Source: Bacteroidota bacterium (GTDB lineage Bacteria > Bacteroidota > Bacteroidia > Cytophagales > Cyclobacteriaceae). From it: 64,000 bases of DNA. This document shows, in pieces, positions 17,071-27,400 of the stretch (positions are counted from its first letter, which is position 1; every line of letters starts with the position of its first letter). The notes below the pieces were generated by a model. That model saw only the letters and a program-made list of their open reading frames with translations, was not told the origin of the DNA and ran no database searches. The position numbers and the translations under genes were made by a program. The DNA is taken from NCBI GenBank assembly GCA_023428695.1, contig JAEYWY010000024.1:42309-106308 (forward strand), in the 5' to 3' direction.

Positions 17071-19197
17071 ATGAAACCAGATTTTAACGATATAGCTTTT
17101 GATCAGTTCGTTCCCGGAATCGAGGGCAATGGTCAGTCAGAAGCGTGGAAGAGTCCGGAAGGCATTGATGTGAAGGACAACTATCACGGAGATGACGCAA
17201 AGGATCTTGAACACACAGCCTTCACATCGGGTGTTCCGCCGTTCCTGCGCGGACCTTACGCAACGATGTACACAACAAAACCGTGGACGATCCGGCAATA
17301 TGCGGGGTTTTCAACGGCACGAGAATCAAACGCGTTCTATCGTCGCAATCTCGCTCAAGGCCAGCGCGGGCTTTCAGTTGCATTTGACCTGGCAACCCAC
17401 CGCGGTTACGACAGCGATCATCCGCGGGTAGCCGGTGACGTTGGTAAAGCAGGTGTTGCTATCGATTCAGTACTCGATATGAAAATCCTGTTCGATCAGA
17501 TTCCGCTCGACAAGATGTCGGTATCGATGACCATGAACGGCGCCGTTATTCCGGTGATGGCTTTTTACATAGTCGCGGCTGAAGAACAGGGAGTAAAACC
17601 GGCTCAGCTAAGTGGTACAATTCAAAACGATATCCTGAAGGAATTCATGGTGCGGAATACGTACATCTATCCGCCTACTCCGTCCATGCGAATCGTTGCC
17701 GATATATTCTCATACACCAGCAGACTGATGCCGAAATTCAACAGTATCAGTATCAGCGGTTATCACATGCACGAGGCGGGAGCGCCGGCTCACATTGAAC
17801 TAGCCTATACGTTGGCCGACGGACTCGAATACATCCGCACAGGACTTGCCGCCGGAATTAAGATCGACGACTTTGCTCCGCGACTTTCCTTCTTCTGGGG
17901 TATAGGTATGAACTTCTTCATGGAGATTGCCAAAATGCGTGCAGGGCGACTGTTATGGTCGAAGATAGTCAGCCAGTTTAATCCGACGAATCCAAAATCA
18001 ATGGCACTGCGGACGCATAGCCAAACGTCAGGATGGAGCCTTACGGAACAGGATCCGTACAACAACGTAGCCCGTACATGCATTGAAGCACTCGCTGCTG
18101 TACTTGGGGGAACACAATCACTTCACACCAACTCCCTTGACGAAGCCATCGCACTGCCGACAGACTTTTCAGCGCGCATCGCACGTAACACGCAACTCTT
18201 CATTGAAAAGGAAACAGGGGTAACCAAAATGGTCGACCCACTTGGTGGATCCTATTATGTTGAATCGCTCACGGCGGAGCTTGCAGCAAAGGCGTGGGAG
18301 CTCATTGAGGAAGTCGAACAGCTCGGTGGTATGACAAAAGCTATCGAAAGTGGTATTCCAAAGATGCGCATCGAACAGGCAGCAGCCGCAAAACAGGCGC
18401 GCATCGATTCTGGTCGCGATATCATTGTAGGTGTAAACAAATTCCGCGTAGACGAAAAACCGGATTTTGAAATCCTCGAAGTTGACAATACAGCAGTACG
18501 TAAAGAACAGATTGAGCGACTCGGCCAACTTCGCGCCGAACGCAATAACGCTGACGTTGAAGCCGCACTGCACGCAATTACCCGTTGTGCTGAATCCGGA
18601 CAGGGCAATCTGCTTGAACTTGCAGTAGATGCGGCACGGAAGCGTGCTACCCTCGGTGAAATTTCGGAAGCGATGGAACGCGTATTCGGAAGGTACAAAG
18701 CGACGATCAAATCAATTTCCGGTGTATATTCCGCTGAAATGAAGAATCAAAAAGACTTCGAAGAAGTGCGCGCGTTATCCGACCGATTTGCAAAGGCCGA
18801 TGGTCGTCGTCCGCGAATCCTTGTTGCCAAAATGGGCCAGGATGGACACGACCGCGGCGCCAAAGTGATTGCAACCAGTTTCGCTGACCTCGGCTTTGAT
18901 GTCGACATCGGACCATTGTTCCAGACGCCGGAGGAAGTTGCGATGCAGGCTGCGGAAAACGACGTTCACCTTATTGGCGCGTCCAGCCTCGCCGGCGGAC
19001 ACAAGACGCTGATCCCGGAGTTGGTTGAAGAATTGAAAAAGATCGGAAGATCCGATATTATGGTTATCGCCGGGGGGGTAATCCCGCCTCAGGACTATGA
19101 TTTCCTGTACAAATCAGGGGTATCCTTCGTCTTCGGCCCGGGCACTGTAATCACCCAGGCAGCCCGTGAAATACTGACCAAAATGCTACACGGTTAA
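17071..19197 (+). CDS. mutB: Methylmalonyl-CoA mutase large (catalytic) subunit
   Basis: Length 708 aa from ATG at 17071 (MKPDFNDIAFD). A start at 16993 in the same frame would overlap mutA and is not supported by homology. The TIM-barrel substrate domain includes FSTARESNAFYRRNLAQGQRGLSVAFDL (split here: FSTARESNAFYRRNL then AQGQRGLSVAFDL). The C-terminal B12-binding domain has the DxHxxG motif DGHDRG with the cobalt-ligand His at 593, plus the GASSLAGGHKTL loop. Carries out the radical rearrangement of succinyl-CoA to methylmalonyl-CoA. The G-protein chaperone MeaB is not in the window. Last gene of the operon, followed by a 10-bp hairpin. Confidence 0.97.
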   Translation: MKPDFNDIAFDQFVPGIEGNGQSEAWKSPEGIDVKDNYHGDDAKDLEHTAFTSGVPPFLRGPYATMYTTKPWTIRQYAGFSTARESNAFYRRNLAQGQRGLSVAFDLATHRGYDSDHPRVAGDVGKAGVAIDSVLDMKILFDQIPLDKMSVSMTMNGAVIPVMAFYIVAAEEQGVKPAQLSGTIQNDILKEFMVRNTYIYPPTPSMRIVADIFSYTSRLMPKFNSISISGYHMHEAGAPAHIELAYTLADGLEYIRTGLAAGIKIDDFAPRLSFFWGIGMNFFMEIAKMRAGRLLWSKIVSQFNPTNPKSMALRTHSQTSGWSLTEQDPYNNVARTCIEALAAVLGGTQSLHTNSLDEAIALPTDFSARIARNTQLFIEKETGVTKMVDPLGGSYYVESLTAELAAKAWELIEEVEQLGGMTKAIESGIPKMRIEQAAAAKQARIDSGRDIIVGVNKFRVDEKPDFEILEVDNTAVRKEQIERLGQLRAERNNADVEAALHAITRCAESGQGNLLELAVDAARKRATLGEISEAMERVFGRYKATIKSISGVYSAEMKNQKDFEEVRALSDRFAKADGRRPRILVAKMGQDGHDRGAKVIATSFADLGFDVDIGPLFQTPEEVAMQAAENDVHLIGASSLAGGHKTLIPELVEELKKIGRSDIMVIAGGVIPPQDYDFLYKSGVSFVFGPGTVITQAAREILTKMLHG

Positions 19198-19223
19198 TAA
19201 TAATTACTTAAACTGACCTACGT

Positions 19224-19261
19224 ACGGGATTTTTTGAACCTCAGAATTCAGAAAATCCCGT
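19224..19261 (+). terminator. Hairpin after the methylmalonyl operon
   Basis: ACGGGATTTT (19224-19233) and AAAATCCCGT (19252-19261) form a perfect 10-bp stem around an 18-nt loop, 27 bp after the mutB stop. No long T-run follows, so termination may be weak; it separates mutB from the CHAT gene. Confidence 0.5.
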
Positions 19262-19317
19262 CTTCGTTTGCAGTGAAATGGTTACCTTAGGGGTTCATTT
19301 CCCTAACCTGGTCAGTC

Positions 19318-22300
19318 ATGAACAAATTAAGCCTCACCCTTATTTTGCTGTTCTCGTTTTCCCTCGCGGGAATTAGTCAGAACAAGAAATTTGACAAGAC
19401 TCTCAGGAAGATCGACTCCTACTATGCCTCAGGTGATTTCCTGAAGGCTTCTTCGTCGCTTACAAAACTAAAGTCATCTGTCGTCTCAAAGCTTGGTAAG
19501 ACGAACCCATACATGCCGGGTCTCGCGCTCCGTGAGGCTAAAATCAAGCTTTCAATGGGGATGCTTTCCGACTTCGATGTCACGCTTACCAACGCAATGA
19601 CCGAAGCGGCGAATGCGTTCGGAGACAACAGCAACGCCTACGCAAACACGTTGGTCGAAGTTGCGGCGATGTACAACGAGTACGGCAACTATAAGACTGC
19701 ACGCGACTATATCCGCAAGGCGGAAGACGTTCTTGGCAAGACCGCGGATATCGAAAAGCCGATGAAGGCGAAACTAGACCTCATTGAAGCTGAAGCCATG
19801 ATCGGCCAGGGATTCTACCGCGATGCGATTGCCTTACTGACTCCGTACGAAGAATACTATCTTTCACGTGCTGTCGAAAAAGAAAGCATTGTCGAAAATG
19901 GTCAGATTACAAGCCGGCGCGTACCCGAGAACGAATTATTCGAAAGATTCAATCAATACGCAACTTACAAGACACTTCTGGGAACTGCTTACGGAGACAT
20001 GGGTCGAGCCTCTGTTACGGGTGCATCGGCAGAAGATCCTGACGTCGATTTCGTTTTTCAAGAGCTCAAAAGCTGGTTCAAAGGCAAGAACAGGTTCCTC
20101 GGTGAAACAAGTCTTGCTGAAGTAAGGTATCAGTACATCTGGAACCGTGTACTTGTGGATTATTTCCAGGGCGAGGGCAGTCTGAAACAGTATTCATTTG
20201 CCGAAAACCTTAGCGATCTTAAGAAACGTACGACGCCTTCAAATGCGCTCGCCCACGAAATCTATCTCAGTTACCTGCGCGAACTTCTTCGATCAGAGGA
20301 ATACTCAAAGTACCTGAATGTGCGCCTGGAGTATGAGCGGATGATTGAAAAGAATTATCCGAAGACAAGTGTACACAGGGCAAATCTGAATGCTGTTGAG
20401 TTTAACGCCAAACTCGCGCGTGACAAAACCCGGAATCTCGAGAACCAGGCACTTGGTGTTCTTGCCTCGAAAATGCTCCCGCAGAATTACAAGACGAATA
20501 TTCTGATTCTGAACTTCCTTTTCGAAGTCGCACTTGCTGAGAAAAAATACACGAATGCCGAAAAGTACCTCACGCAAATCGCCGACGTTCAAAAAGAACT
20601 CTGCGGCGAAGAATCACCAAAACATCACCTCGCGCGCCTTGCACTGGCAAACTTTTATCTCGACTACACGAACAAGATTGACGAAGCAGGTAAGATTTAT
20701 CAGGAAAGTTATCTCAGGATTGTTGATCCTCAGATCGGCGATCAGCACAAACAAAAGCTACCGATCCTGAATCATATAGCGCATTGGTATGAATTGACAG
20801 ATCAGTTCGGCGAAGCATCCAAGACACTTAAGAAAGCTGAACACGCCCTTCGGGTAACATACGAGCCGTCTAACATCCTCTATGCAGGCGAGTTGGACCA
20901 CATCGCAAAACTTCAACTCAAACTCGGTGAATACGAACAGGCCGAGCGAAATCTGAACGAGGCGCTCAAGGTAGTCGATATGAAGCAAAATCGCTCCCTG
21001 AAGGAGTACAAGCCGACTTACATTGGATTGCTCGAGACACAGGCAAAGTTGTACGCGATAAAAGGTATGTTCGACGAGGCGGATGCAAACCTCTCACGAT
21101 CGAAGAAAATCATCGACAAGGCCGATGGCGACCTTGGTGAATCGTTGAGTACATCTGAAGAACTCACACCTCTGCTGATCATGCTTGGGAAATATTCGGC
21201 GGCCGAAAAACTGCTTGAGGAACAGATACCAGCTTACGAAAAACTATACGGTGCGCAAAGTGTCCGGCTTATTGAACCGCTGGTTCACCGATCCCGAATT
21301 TTGCTGGCGCGTGGCGAATACACGGAAGCCGAACGTACAGCGCTAAGGGCTAACCGTATCGCTACACAGACCTACTCCGACATTTCAACACAAACCGCAC
21401 CGACCCAGCAGTCGCTCAGCGACATTTATGCAAAACTCGGCGACTTCGAAAAAGCAGAGGAACAAATTACCAAGGCGCTGGCAAGCCAGGAAAAACAGTT
21501 TGGACGCAACCACATCGAAGTGGCAAAATCACTTTCAAACCTCGCGCTCATCAAATTCCATAAGGGTGACGATAAGAAAGTCGTGGAAAAACTATTGCTG
21601 GAGTCGCGAAAAATAATGGAGGACAAACTCGGAAAGGATAACCCGCAATACGCCGAAATTCTTAAGAGTGTAGCTGTCCTTTACATTTCCGAAAAGAAGT
21701 TCGATATCGCGTTTAACTCCCTGACAGTCGCCGAATCAATCTGGGCGGCAAAAACGGGAAAGAAAAACAATATCAACCTGGCATCTATCTATACGCTTAC
21801 CGGTGATGTTTACTATCAATCGAGGAATTATCGCAAAGCGGAAGAATTTTATCAGAAGTCAAAATCGTTGTACGAGAAATTCTTCAGCACAAATCACCCT
21901 GAGTATGTGCGGATACTTTCCAAACTGAGCAAAGTATATTACATGCAAAAGGACTACAAGCGTTCGAAGCGGAACATCGAGGAAGCGTTGGGTAATTACG
22001 AAAACTTCATCAAGACGTTCTTCCCGGCACTGAGCGAAGCTGAAAAGGCGAAGTTCTGGAATACGATCAAGTACGATTTCGAATTTTACAACACACTAGC
22101 GTTCTCTAACCTTGACGACTTCAAGGATCTGACCGGCAAGGTGTACAATTATCAGCTGCTCACAAAGGCGTTGCTGCTCAGTTCTTCGATCAAAATTCGC
22201 GAACGCATTATGAACAGCACCGACCAGGGACTGAAGAATCAGTACAATGAGTGGGTTGAAAAGAAAGAGGCGCTTACGCTCGCACTTTCGATGAGCCCCG

Positions 22301-23571
22301 ATCAATTGCTTGAGAGTGGCATTGATCCGGTTCAGCTTCGCCAGGACATTGAGGCACTGGAGAAAGAACTAAGTCGTAAGTCAGAGCTTTTTGGACAAAG
22401 TTTCGATACGAAACGTATTACATATGAAGATGTACGTAAGTCACTTCAGGCAAATGAGGTTGCGATTGAAATGGTCCGTTACCGGCATTTCGATCATCAC
22501 CTGACTGATTCTGTGGTTTACGCCGCCCTGTATATTACACCAGACCTTTCGCGACCAAAAGTGATTACCTTCCCGAATGGCAAGCGTATGGAGACGCGCT
22601 TCTTTAAGTACTACCGTAACTGTATTACCGGTAAGATACCCGACGAGTATTCTTACTCCATCTTCTGGCAACCGATCCAGGATGTAATTGCGAAGAGTTC
22701 AACGATATACCTGTCCGCAGACGGCGTTTACAACCAGATTAATCTCGAGGCTATTCCCACGCCTGACGGACGGTACATTATTGATAACTCGAACGTCATT
22801 CTGGTAAGCAACACCAAAGACTTGTATCTCAGAAAAGTGAAAACGCGCGCTTCAAGCAACGACAACACGGCGACGATGTTTGGCAATCCAAAGTACTACG
22901 CAAGCGCGAAAGGCAAGAACAACATCCCACAGCTTCCTGGTACTGAAAGGGAGGTTAGTCAGATTGATTTCATGCTGAAGCAAAAAGGATATTCAACCGC
23001 CACGTACGTGGAAGAAACCGCGACTGAAGAACGGATCAAGGAATTGAACAGTCCGAAGATATTCCACATTGCAACACACGGCTTTTACAAGGCGAACGAC
23101 GAAGTTGCTGATGCCGGTGATTTGGAACCCAACGAGGCCCAACTGGCGCGCAATCCACTACTGCGAACCGGACTGCTGCTCAAGGGAGCCGGTGACGTTT
23201 TGGAAAAAACGCAATTCAACTACAACATAGAAAATGGCATATTAACTGCTTATGAGGCAATGAGTCTCAACCTCGACAAGACCGACCTTGTTGTAATGAG
23301 CGCCTGTGAGACCGGATTGGGCGAGGTGGAGGCGGGTGAAGGCGTATACGGTCTTCAACGCGCGTTCCTGAATGCAGGAGCGAAATTACTGATCATGAGT
23401 ATGTTTAAAGTTGACGATACCGCTACCGAAAAACTGATGCTCTATTTCTATCAAAAGTATCTGAACACCGGGAAGTGGCGTGAGAGCTTTACAGAAGCAA
23501 AAAAACAGCTGCGCACTGAATATCCTGATCCAATCTACTGGGGAGCGATCATGATGATCGGACTCGAATAG
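19318..23571 (+). CDS. Exported TPR-CHAT (caspase-like) protein
   Basis: Length 1417 aa, the largest gene in the window. A signal peptide (LSLTLILLFSFSLAGIS) with Gln at +1 is followed by an alpha-solenoid of TPR-like repeats (about 35-900), a coiled-coil-rich stretch (about 960-1050), and a C-terminal CHAT domain (about 1080-1417). The caspase-like dyad is visible: His1254 in FHIATHGFY and Cys1330 in VVMSACETGLG; the family ending DPIYWGAIMMIG is also present. CHAT domains are cysteine peptidases related to separase and caspase, some used in cytosolic defence (Craspase, gasdermin activation). This copy should be periplasmic or surface-exposed and has no defence neighbours. Its function is unknown; a peptidase role is inference from the intact dyad. 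ATG at 19318. Confidence 0.9.
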   Translation: MNKLSLTLILLFSFSLAGISQNKKFDKTLRKIDSYYASGDFLKASSSLTKLKSSVVSKLGKTNPYMPGLALREAKIKLSMGMLSDFDVTLTNAMTEAANAFGDNSNAYANTLVEVAAMYNEYGNYKTARDYIRKAEDVLGKTADIEKPMKAKLDLIEAEAMIGQGFYRDAIALLTPYEEYYLSRAVEKESIVENGQITSRRVPENELFERFNQYATYKTLLGTAYGDMGRASVTGASAEDPDVDFVFQELKSWFKGKNRFLGETSLAEVRYQYIWNRVLVDYFQGEGSLKQYSFAENLSDLKKRTTPSNALAHEIYLSYLRELLRSEEYSKYLNVRLEYERMIEKNYPKTSVHRANLNAVEFNAKLARDKTRNLENQALGVLASKMLPQNYKTNILILNFLFEVALAEKKYTNAEKYLTQIADVQKELCGEESPKHHLARLALANFYLDYTNKIDEAGKIYQESYLRIVDPQIGDQHKQKLPILNHIAHWYELTDQFGEASKTLKKAEHALRVTYEPSNILYAGELDHIAKLQLKLGEYEQAERNLNEALKVVDMKQNRSLKEYKPTYIGLLETQAKLYAIKGMFDEADANLSRSKKIIDKADGDLGESLSTSEELTPLLIMLGKYSAAEKLLEEQIPAYEKLYGAQSVRLIEPLVHRSRILLARGEYTEAERTALRANRIATQTYSDISTQTAPTQQSLSDIYAKLGDFEKAEEQITKALASQEKQFGRNHIEVAKSLSNLALIKFHKGDDKKVVEKLLLESRKIMEDKLGKDNPQYAEILKSVAVLYISEKKFDIAFNSLTVAESIWAAKTGKKNNINLASIYTLTGDVYYQSRNYRKAEEFYQKSKSLYEKFFSTNHPEYVRILSKLSKVYYMQKDYKRSKRNIEEALGNYENFIKTFFPALSEAEKAKFWNTIKYDFEFYNTLAFSNLDDFKDLTGKVYNYQLLTKALLLSSSIKIRERIMNSTDQGLKNQYNEWVEKKEALTLALSMSPDQLLESGIDPVQLRQDIEALEKELSRKSELFGQSFDTKRITYEDVRKSLQANEVAIEMVRYRHFDHHLTDSVVYAALYITPDLSRPKVITFPNGKRMETRFFKYYRNCITGKIPDEYSYSIFWQPIQDVIAKSSTIYLSADGVYNQINLEAIPTPDGRYIIDNSNVILVSNTKDLYLRKVKTRASSNDNTATMFGNPKYYASAKGKNNIPQLPGTEREVSQIDFMLKQKGYSTATYVEETATEERIKELNSPKIFHIATHGFYKANDEVADAGDLEPNEAQLARNPLLRTGLLLKGAGDVLEKTQFNYNIENGILTAYEAMSLNLDKTDLVVMSACETGLGEVEAGEGVYGLQRAFLNAGAKLLIMSMFKVDDTATEKLMLYFYQKYLNTGKWRESFTEAKKQLRTEYPDPIYWGAIMMIGLE

Positions 23572-23663
23572 CGACTTGATTACAGGTCAGAACTAAGGCA
23601 GCATAGGAATTTGTTAGCTTTTTCGGGGAAATGTGTTGTTTTATTTATGATTTTTAGGACGAA

Positions 23664-24488
23664 ATGAATAGCAAGGGGAAGTTTTTGAAAAGTTTGTCAG
23701 TAATCACCTTCATTGTTGCACAAGCATTCCTGATGGGATCGTGTAATGATAGCAACAAGGAAAACACGACCGAGGAAACACGAGACACCACGCTCCTGTC
23801 GTACACTGTGCTGAGTGTACTGCCGCACAATGCTGAAGCGTTCACGCAGGGCCTTATCATTCACGACAACAAGATAATTGAAAGCACGGGCCAAACCGGT
23901 ACTTCCTGGGTGGGCGAAGTAGATCCGGCGTCAGGCAGTCACGATAAAAAGATTGTGTTGAGCAAAGACCTCTTTGGAGAAGGTATCACGATACTAAACG
24001 ACAAACTCTATTATTTAACGTGGCAAAATCGCGTTGGCTTCGTCTACGATGCAAAGACCTATCAACGTTTGAAAGAGTTTACTTACGATCAGAAAATTCA
24101 CGAAGGCTGGGGTCTCACCAACGACGGTAAGAATCTGATCATGAGCGATGGCACTGACAAAATTCACTTCCTCGATACCACCGATCTGCATGTGATTCGT
24201 ACCATCCAGGTAAGAGATAAGAATATGCGGATAAAGGAGGTCAACGAACTTGAGTATGTCGACGGTTATATCTACGCCAATGTCTGGCAGACAAACTGGA
24301 TAATCAAGATTGATCCCAGCAACGGTACCGTTGTAGGAAAACTTGATTTGTCACGTCTTGGAAATGAAATCCGCGCTCAGTTTCCGACTGCAGATGTTCT
24401 TAACGGCATTGCGTACGACAAAAACTCACGTGCGTTCCTGGTAACGGGCAAACTGTGGCCAAAATCGTATCTGATCCGGATCAAGTAA
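23664..24488 (+). CDS. Glutaminyl-peptide cyclotransferase (lipoprotein)
   Basis: Length 274 aa. A lipoprotein signal ends FLMGSC with the lipidated Cys at 27. The rest is a five-bladed beta-propeller of the plant-type glutaminyl cyclase family: HNAEAFTQGL, STGQTGTSW, GEGITILNDKLYYLTW, EGWGLTNDGKNLIMSDG, VNELEYVDGYIYANVW and DVLNGIAYD. The enzyme converts N-terminal Gln to pyroglutamate. Most exported proteins in this window have predicted signal peptidase I sites leaving Gln at +1, which fits this enzyme acting on them after export. It is 92 bp after the CHAT gene, on the same strand, and ends one base before the stop of the convergent addA-like gene. Confidence 0.92.
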   Translation: MNSKGKFLKSLSVITFIVAQAFLMGSCNDSNKENTTEETRDTTLLSYTVLSVLPHNAEAFTQGLIIHDNKIIESTGQTGTSWVGEVDPASGSHDKKIVLSKDLFGEGITILNDKLYYLTWQNRVGFVYDAKTYQRLKEFTYDQKIHEGWGLTNDGKNLIMSDGTDKIHFLDTTDLHVIRTIQVRDKNMRIKEVNELEYVDGYIYANVWQTNWIIKIDPSNGTVVGKLDLSRLGNEIRAQFPTADVLNGIAYDKNSRAFLVTGKLWPKSYLIRIK

Positions 24489-27400
24489 TCAAAGACCAAG
24501 ATCAAGCTGGTTATCATCTTTTTTCTTTGTGACGCGACTGCGTGAAGGCGCAACGGCAATGATCTCGCCTGTTTTTACGTAAAGCAAATACCCCTCGGGT
24601 TCAATAAAATTCATTCGTCTGACGGTTTCAAGATAATCGGCCACTTGTTTCTGATCAGCCTTTGTAGGTTCACCGGTTTTGAAATCTATCACGACTGCTT
24701 TCCTGCCTGAAATAAGTAGTCGATCGACCCTGCTCTCAGTTCCGCCAGGCAATAGAATGGGCACTTCCGTTCTAACATCCCAATCGCCGGAAAACCATGA
24801 ACGCACCTTTTCGTTCTCCATTAAGGTATTGAGCCGATGAGCAAGGTCGGTACGTGCCGATGATGTTACTGATCCGGACATTTCAAGATCTGCAAGAACG
24901 CTTTCGATTTCGCCTTCGTGACGGATTCTCGACAACACCGCATGTAAGTGGATACCATAGTTGATCTTCTCCCGTCTGTCGTCATCCGATTCAAAAAAAC
25001 CAGGTGCGCTTTTCCTGATTACGAGTTTTTCGCGCCACGACGAAACTGAATATGTCTGAAGTGGTACCGTGTTCGGCGTTTCAGTTTTCTCCGTTCGTGA
25101 ATGAGCAATTTCACCAATGGAAAGTGTACCCTCATTCTTATTGAGTTTTTCCAGGAGTTGCAACGAGTTTTCGATAGCGCTATACAACAGTCCGGCCACT
25201 GTTTTCTTACCGCCTTTGTTTGCAGGATGTGGCGCAAACAATGTCAGTCCCGATTCTGCCCGCGTCAACGCAACATAAAGCAGATTAAGATTATCCAGAT
25301 AGGTTCGGATTCGCTCCTCTTCGTAGAAGGTTCGAAAATGCGTTCGGTCGAGGGTTGAATTGTACTTCACAGGCAGGTAACCCGCATTACGAAACAGTTC
25401 ATGATCAGACTTCACCCACAGCTGCGGCGCCTTGAAGCTGTCGTGATCAAGCATCCACGAACAAAACGGAAGCAAAACATAACGGAATTGCAATCCCTTG
25501 GATTTATGGATGCTTATTATCTGCACAGCATCCACCTGGCCCGAGACAGGGATTGATTTTTTCTGTTTGTTCAACTCCCACCATTCGAGGAATGCACCAA
25601 GGTCGTTGCGATCGCGATTGAAAAAGTCGAGAACAAGATTCTGGAACGCCTGCAAATATGCCAGTTCGCCTTTTTGCTGTCCCAGCTTAAAGATTCCGAT
25701 CAACGACTCAGTTAGTTCAAACAGTGGCAGTTTCTTCAGTAATGCTTTTTGTCGAGTGAACTCGGAGGGCAATACCGATTCGAATACAACAGCATTAGTA
25801 ACCGCGAATACCTCCGTCAGTGGACGATCCGGGTCCGTGATTCGCGCGTACTCGAAAGCCAACTGTGCGCGGGCAAGAGCATCCTCGGGGTTAAGCAGGT
25901 ATTTGAGTGCGCCTTCGAGCAGACTTATCGTCGCGGCGGAATCAATCCGGAGAGACTCGCCTGAGACTATATCGTATTTGCATCCAGGCTTCGCGCTGCC
26001 GCTGATACGATATTCCAACAAATGCCTGATGATCTCCTGGCCCTCGTCATTTCTTCTCACGAGAATCGCGATCTGATTCAACGGAACGCCTACAGACTGT
26101 AATTGCTCCAGGTATCCGGGGATACGTTTAAGGGCCTGCTCCTTCCAGTTTTCGCCATCGGGTTGGTCTTGCAGAAAGTGTACCCGGACAAATCCGTCTT
26201 CTTTTTTTGTGACAAGTTGCGCGACATCCTCATATGCCGAAGACGCAAGCGGATGCCCTGTCTCAACACTTGCAATTGCAGATGCGGATGTGAAAAACGC
26301 GTTATTGAAATTGACAACATTAGCAGCACTGCGATAATTCGCATTTAAGGATTTTTTGTCAACGCGCGCATTTCCGACGTCCTGTTCAACAGCGGAATGA
26401 AGCAAATTCAGGTCGCCGCCGCGCCATCGGTATATCGCCTGTTTGACATCGCCTACAACCAGACTTGGATATCCCTGGTCAAGACTGTTTCGCAACAAGG
26501 GCAGGAAGTTTTTCCATTGTAGTCCCGATGTATCCTGAAATTCATCAATCAGGTAATTGCGATAGAACGAACCAACCTTCTCATAAACGAAAGGTGTTTC
26601 GCTGTCTTCAATGATCCTGTTCAAAAACTTCGGCGCATCCGCGAGAAGCATGAGGTTATGCTCATGTTTGTATTCGCGCAGCTTACGCGATATATCGGCA
26701 ATCAAACCGAAGACGTACAGATTTTCCAACGCCACCTCTGCCGACAACGCATCCGTTATGCCGCTTTCGAGAAGATCGATGAGTGCCTGAAGACGTGGCG
26801 CGAGTTCCGACTCAGCAATTTGTAGAATGGTCTGACGATGCGGTGACGTCTTCTTTGGCCATACGGAAGCGGAAGCTGCCATACCGAGAGCGCGAACTCC
26901 CGGTTTGGGCAGACCCCCAACCCGTCTGGCAGTCGTCAATGAATTCAGCAAGGTAGGTAAACCACTATTATGGCCATGGTTCAGATCGTCGATACTCCAG
27001 GGTTGTGTACGAATTATTTCCAGCATGTCGCCTGCGTCTTTATTGAGTCGACGCAGAAACGTCATACGAACCTTCATAAGGTTGTGGCGCAGGTTTTGGA
27101 AGTAATTTTCGGCTTTGGTGGCAGTTGCCACGTCATCCTCTATAACCTTGAACTCTTCACGAAAGATTTCACGCGAAAATTCCAGCAAGTTCCTCCTGAC
27201 ATCCCACGGTTTATCGTTTTCCAGGTTTTCGCGTGCGTACTCCACTACCCATTCCGTTAGCTCGGAATTGGTTCCCAGTTCATCAATAAGGTTATCGATC
27301 ACTTCCTCAAGCACGAGATCCTGATCAATCTCGAGGCGGTAGTCTCCGTTTAATCCGGCCTCCCGGGTGAACGACCGGATTACCTTTTGAAAGAATGCAT

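Noticed and set aside
19318..23571. CHAT protein as a CRISPR- or gasdermin-linked defence protease
   Set aside because: It has a signal peptide and no Cas, gasdermin or other defence gene is adjacent; only the protease-like domain is shared.
25498..26076. 192-codon open frame antisense to the addA-like gene
   Set aside because: The opposite strand encodes conserved helicase motifs throughout; this frame shows only low-complexity Ser/Arg composition.
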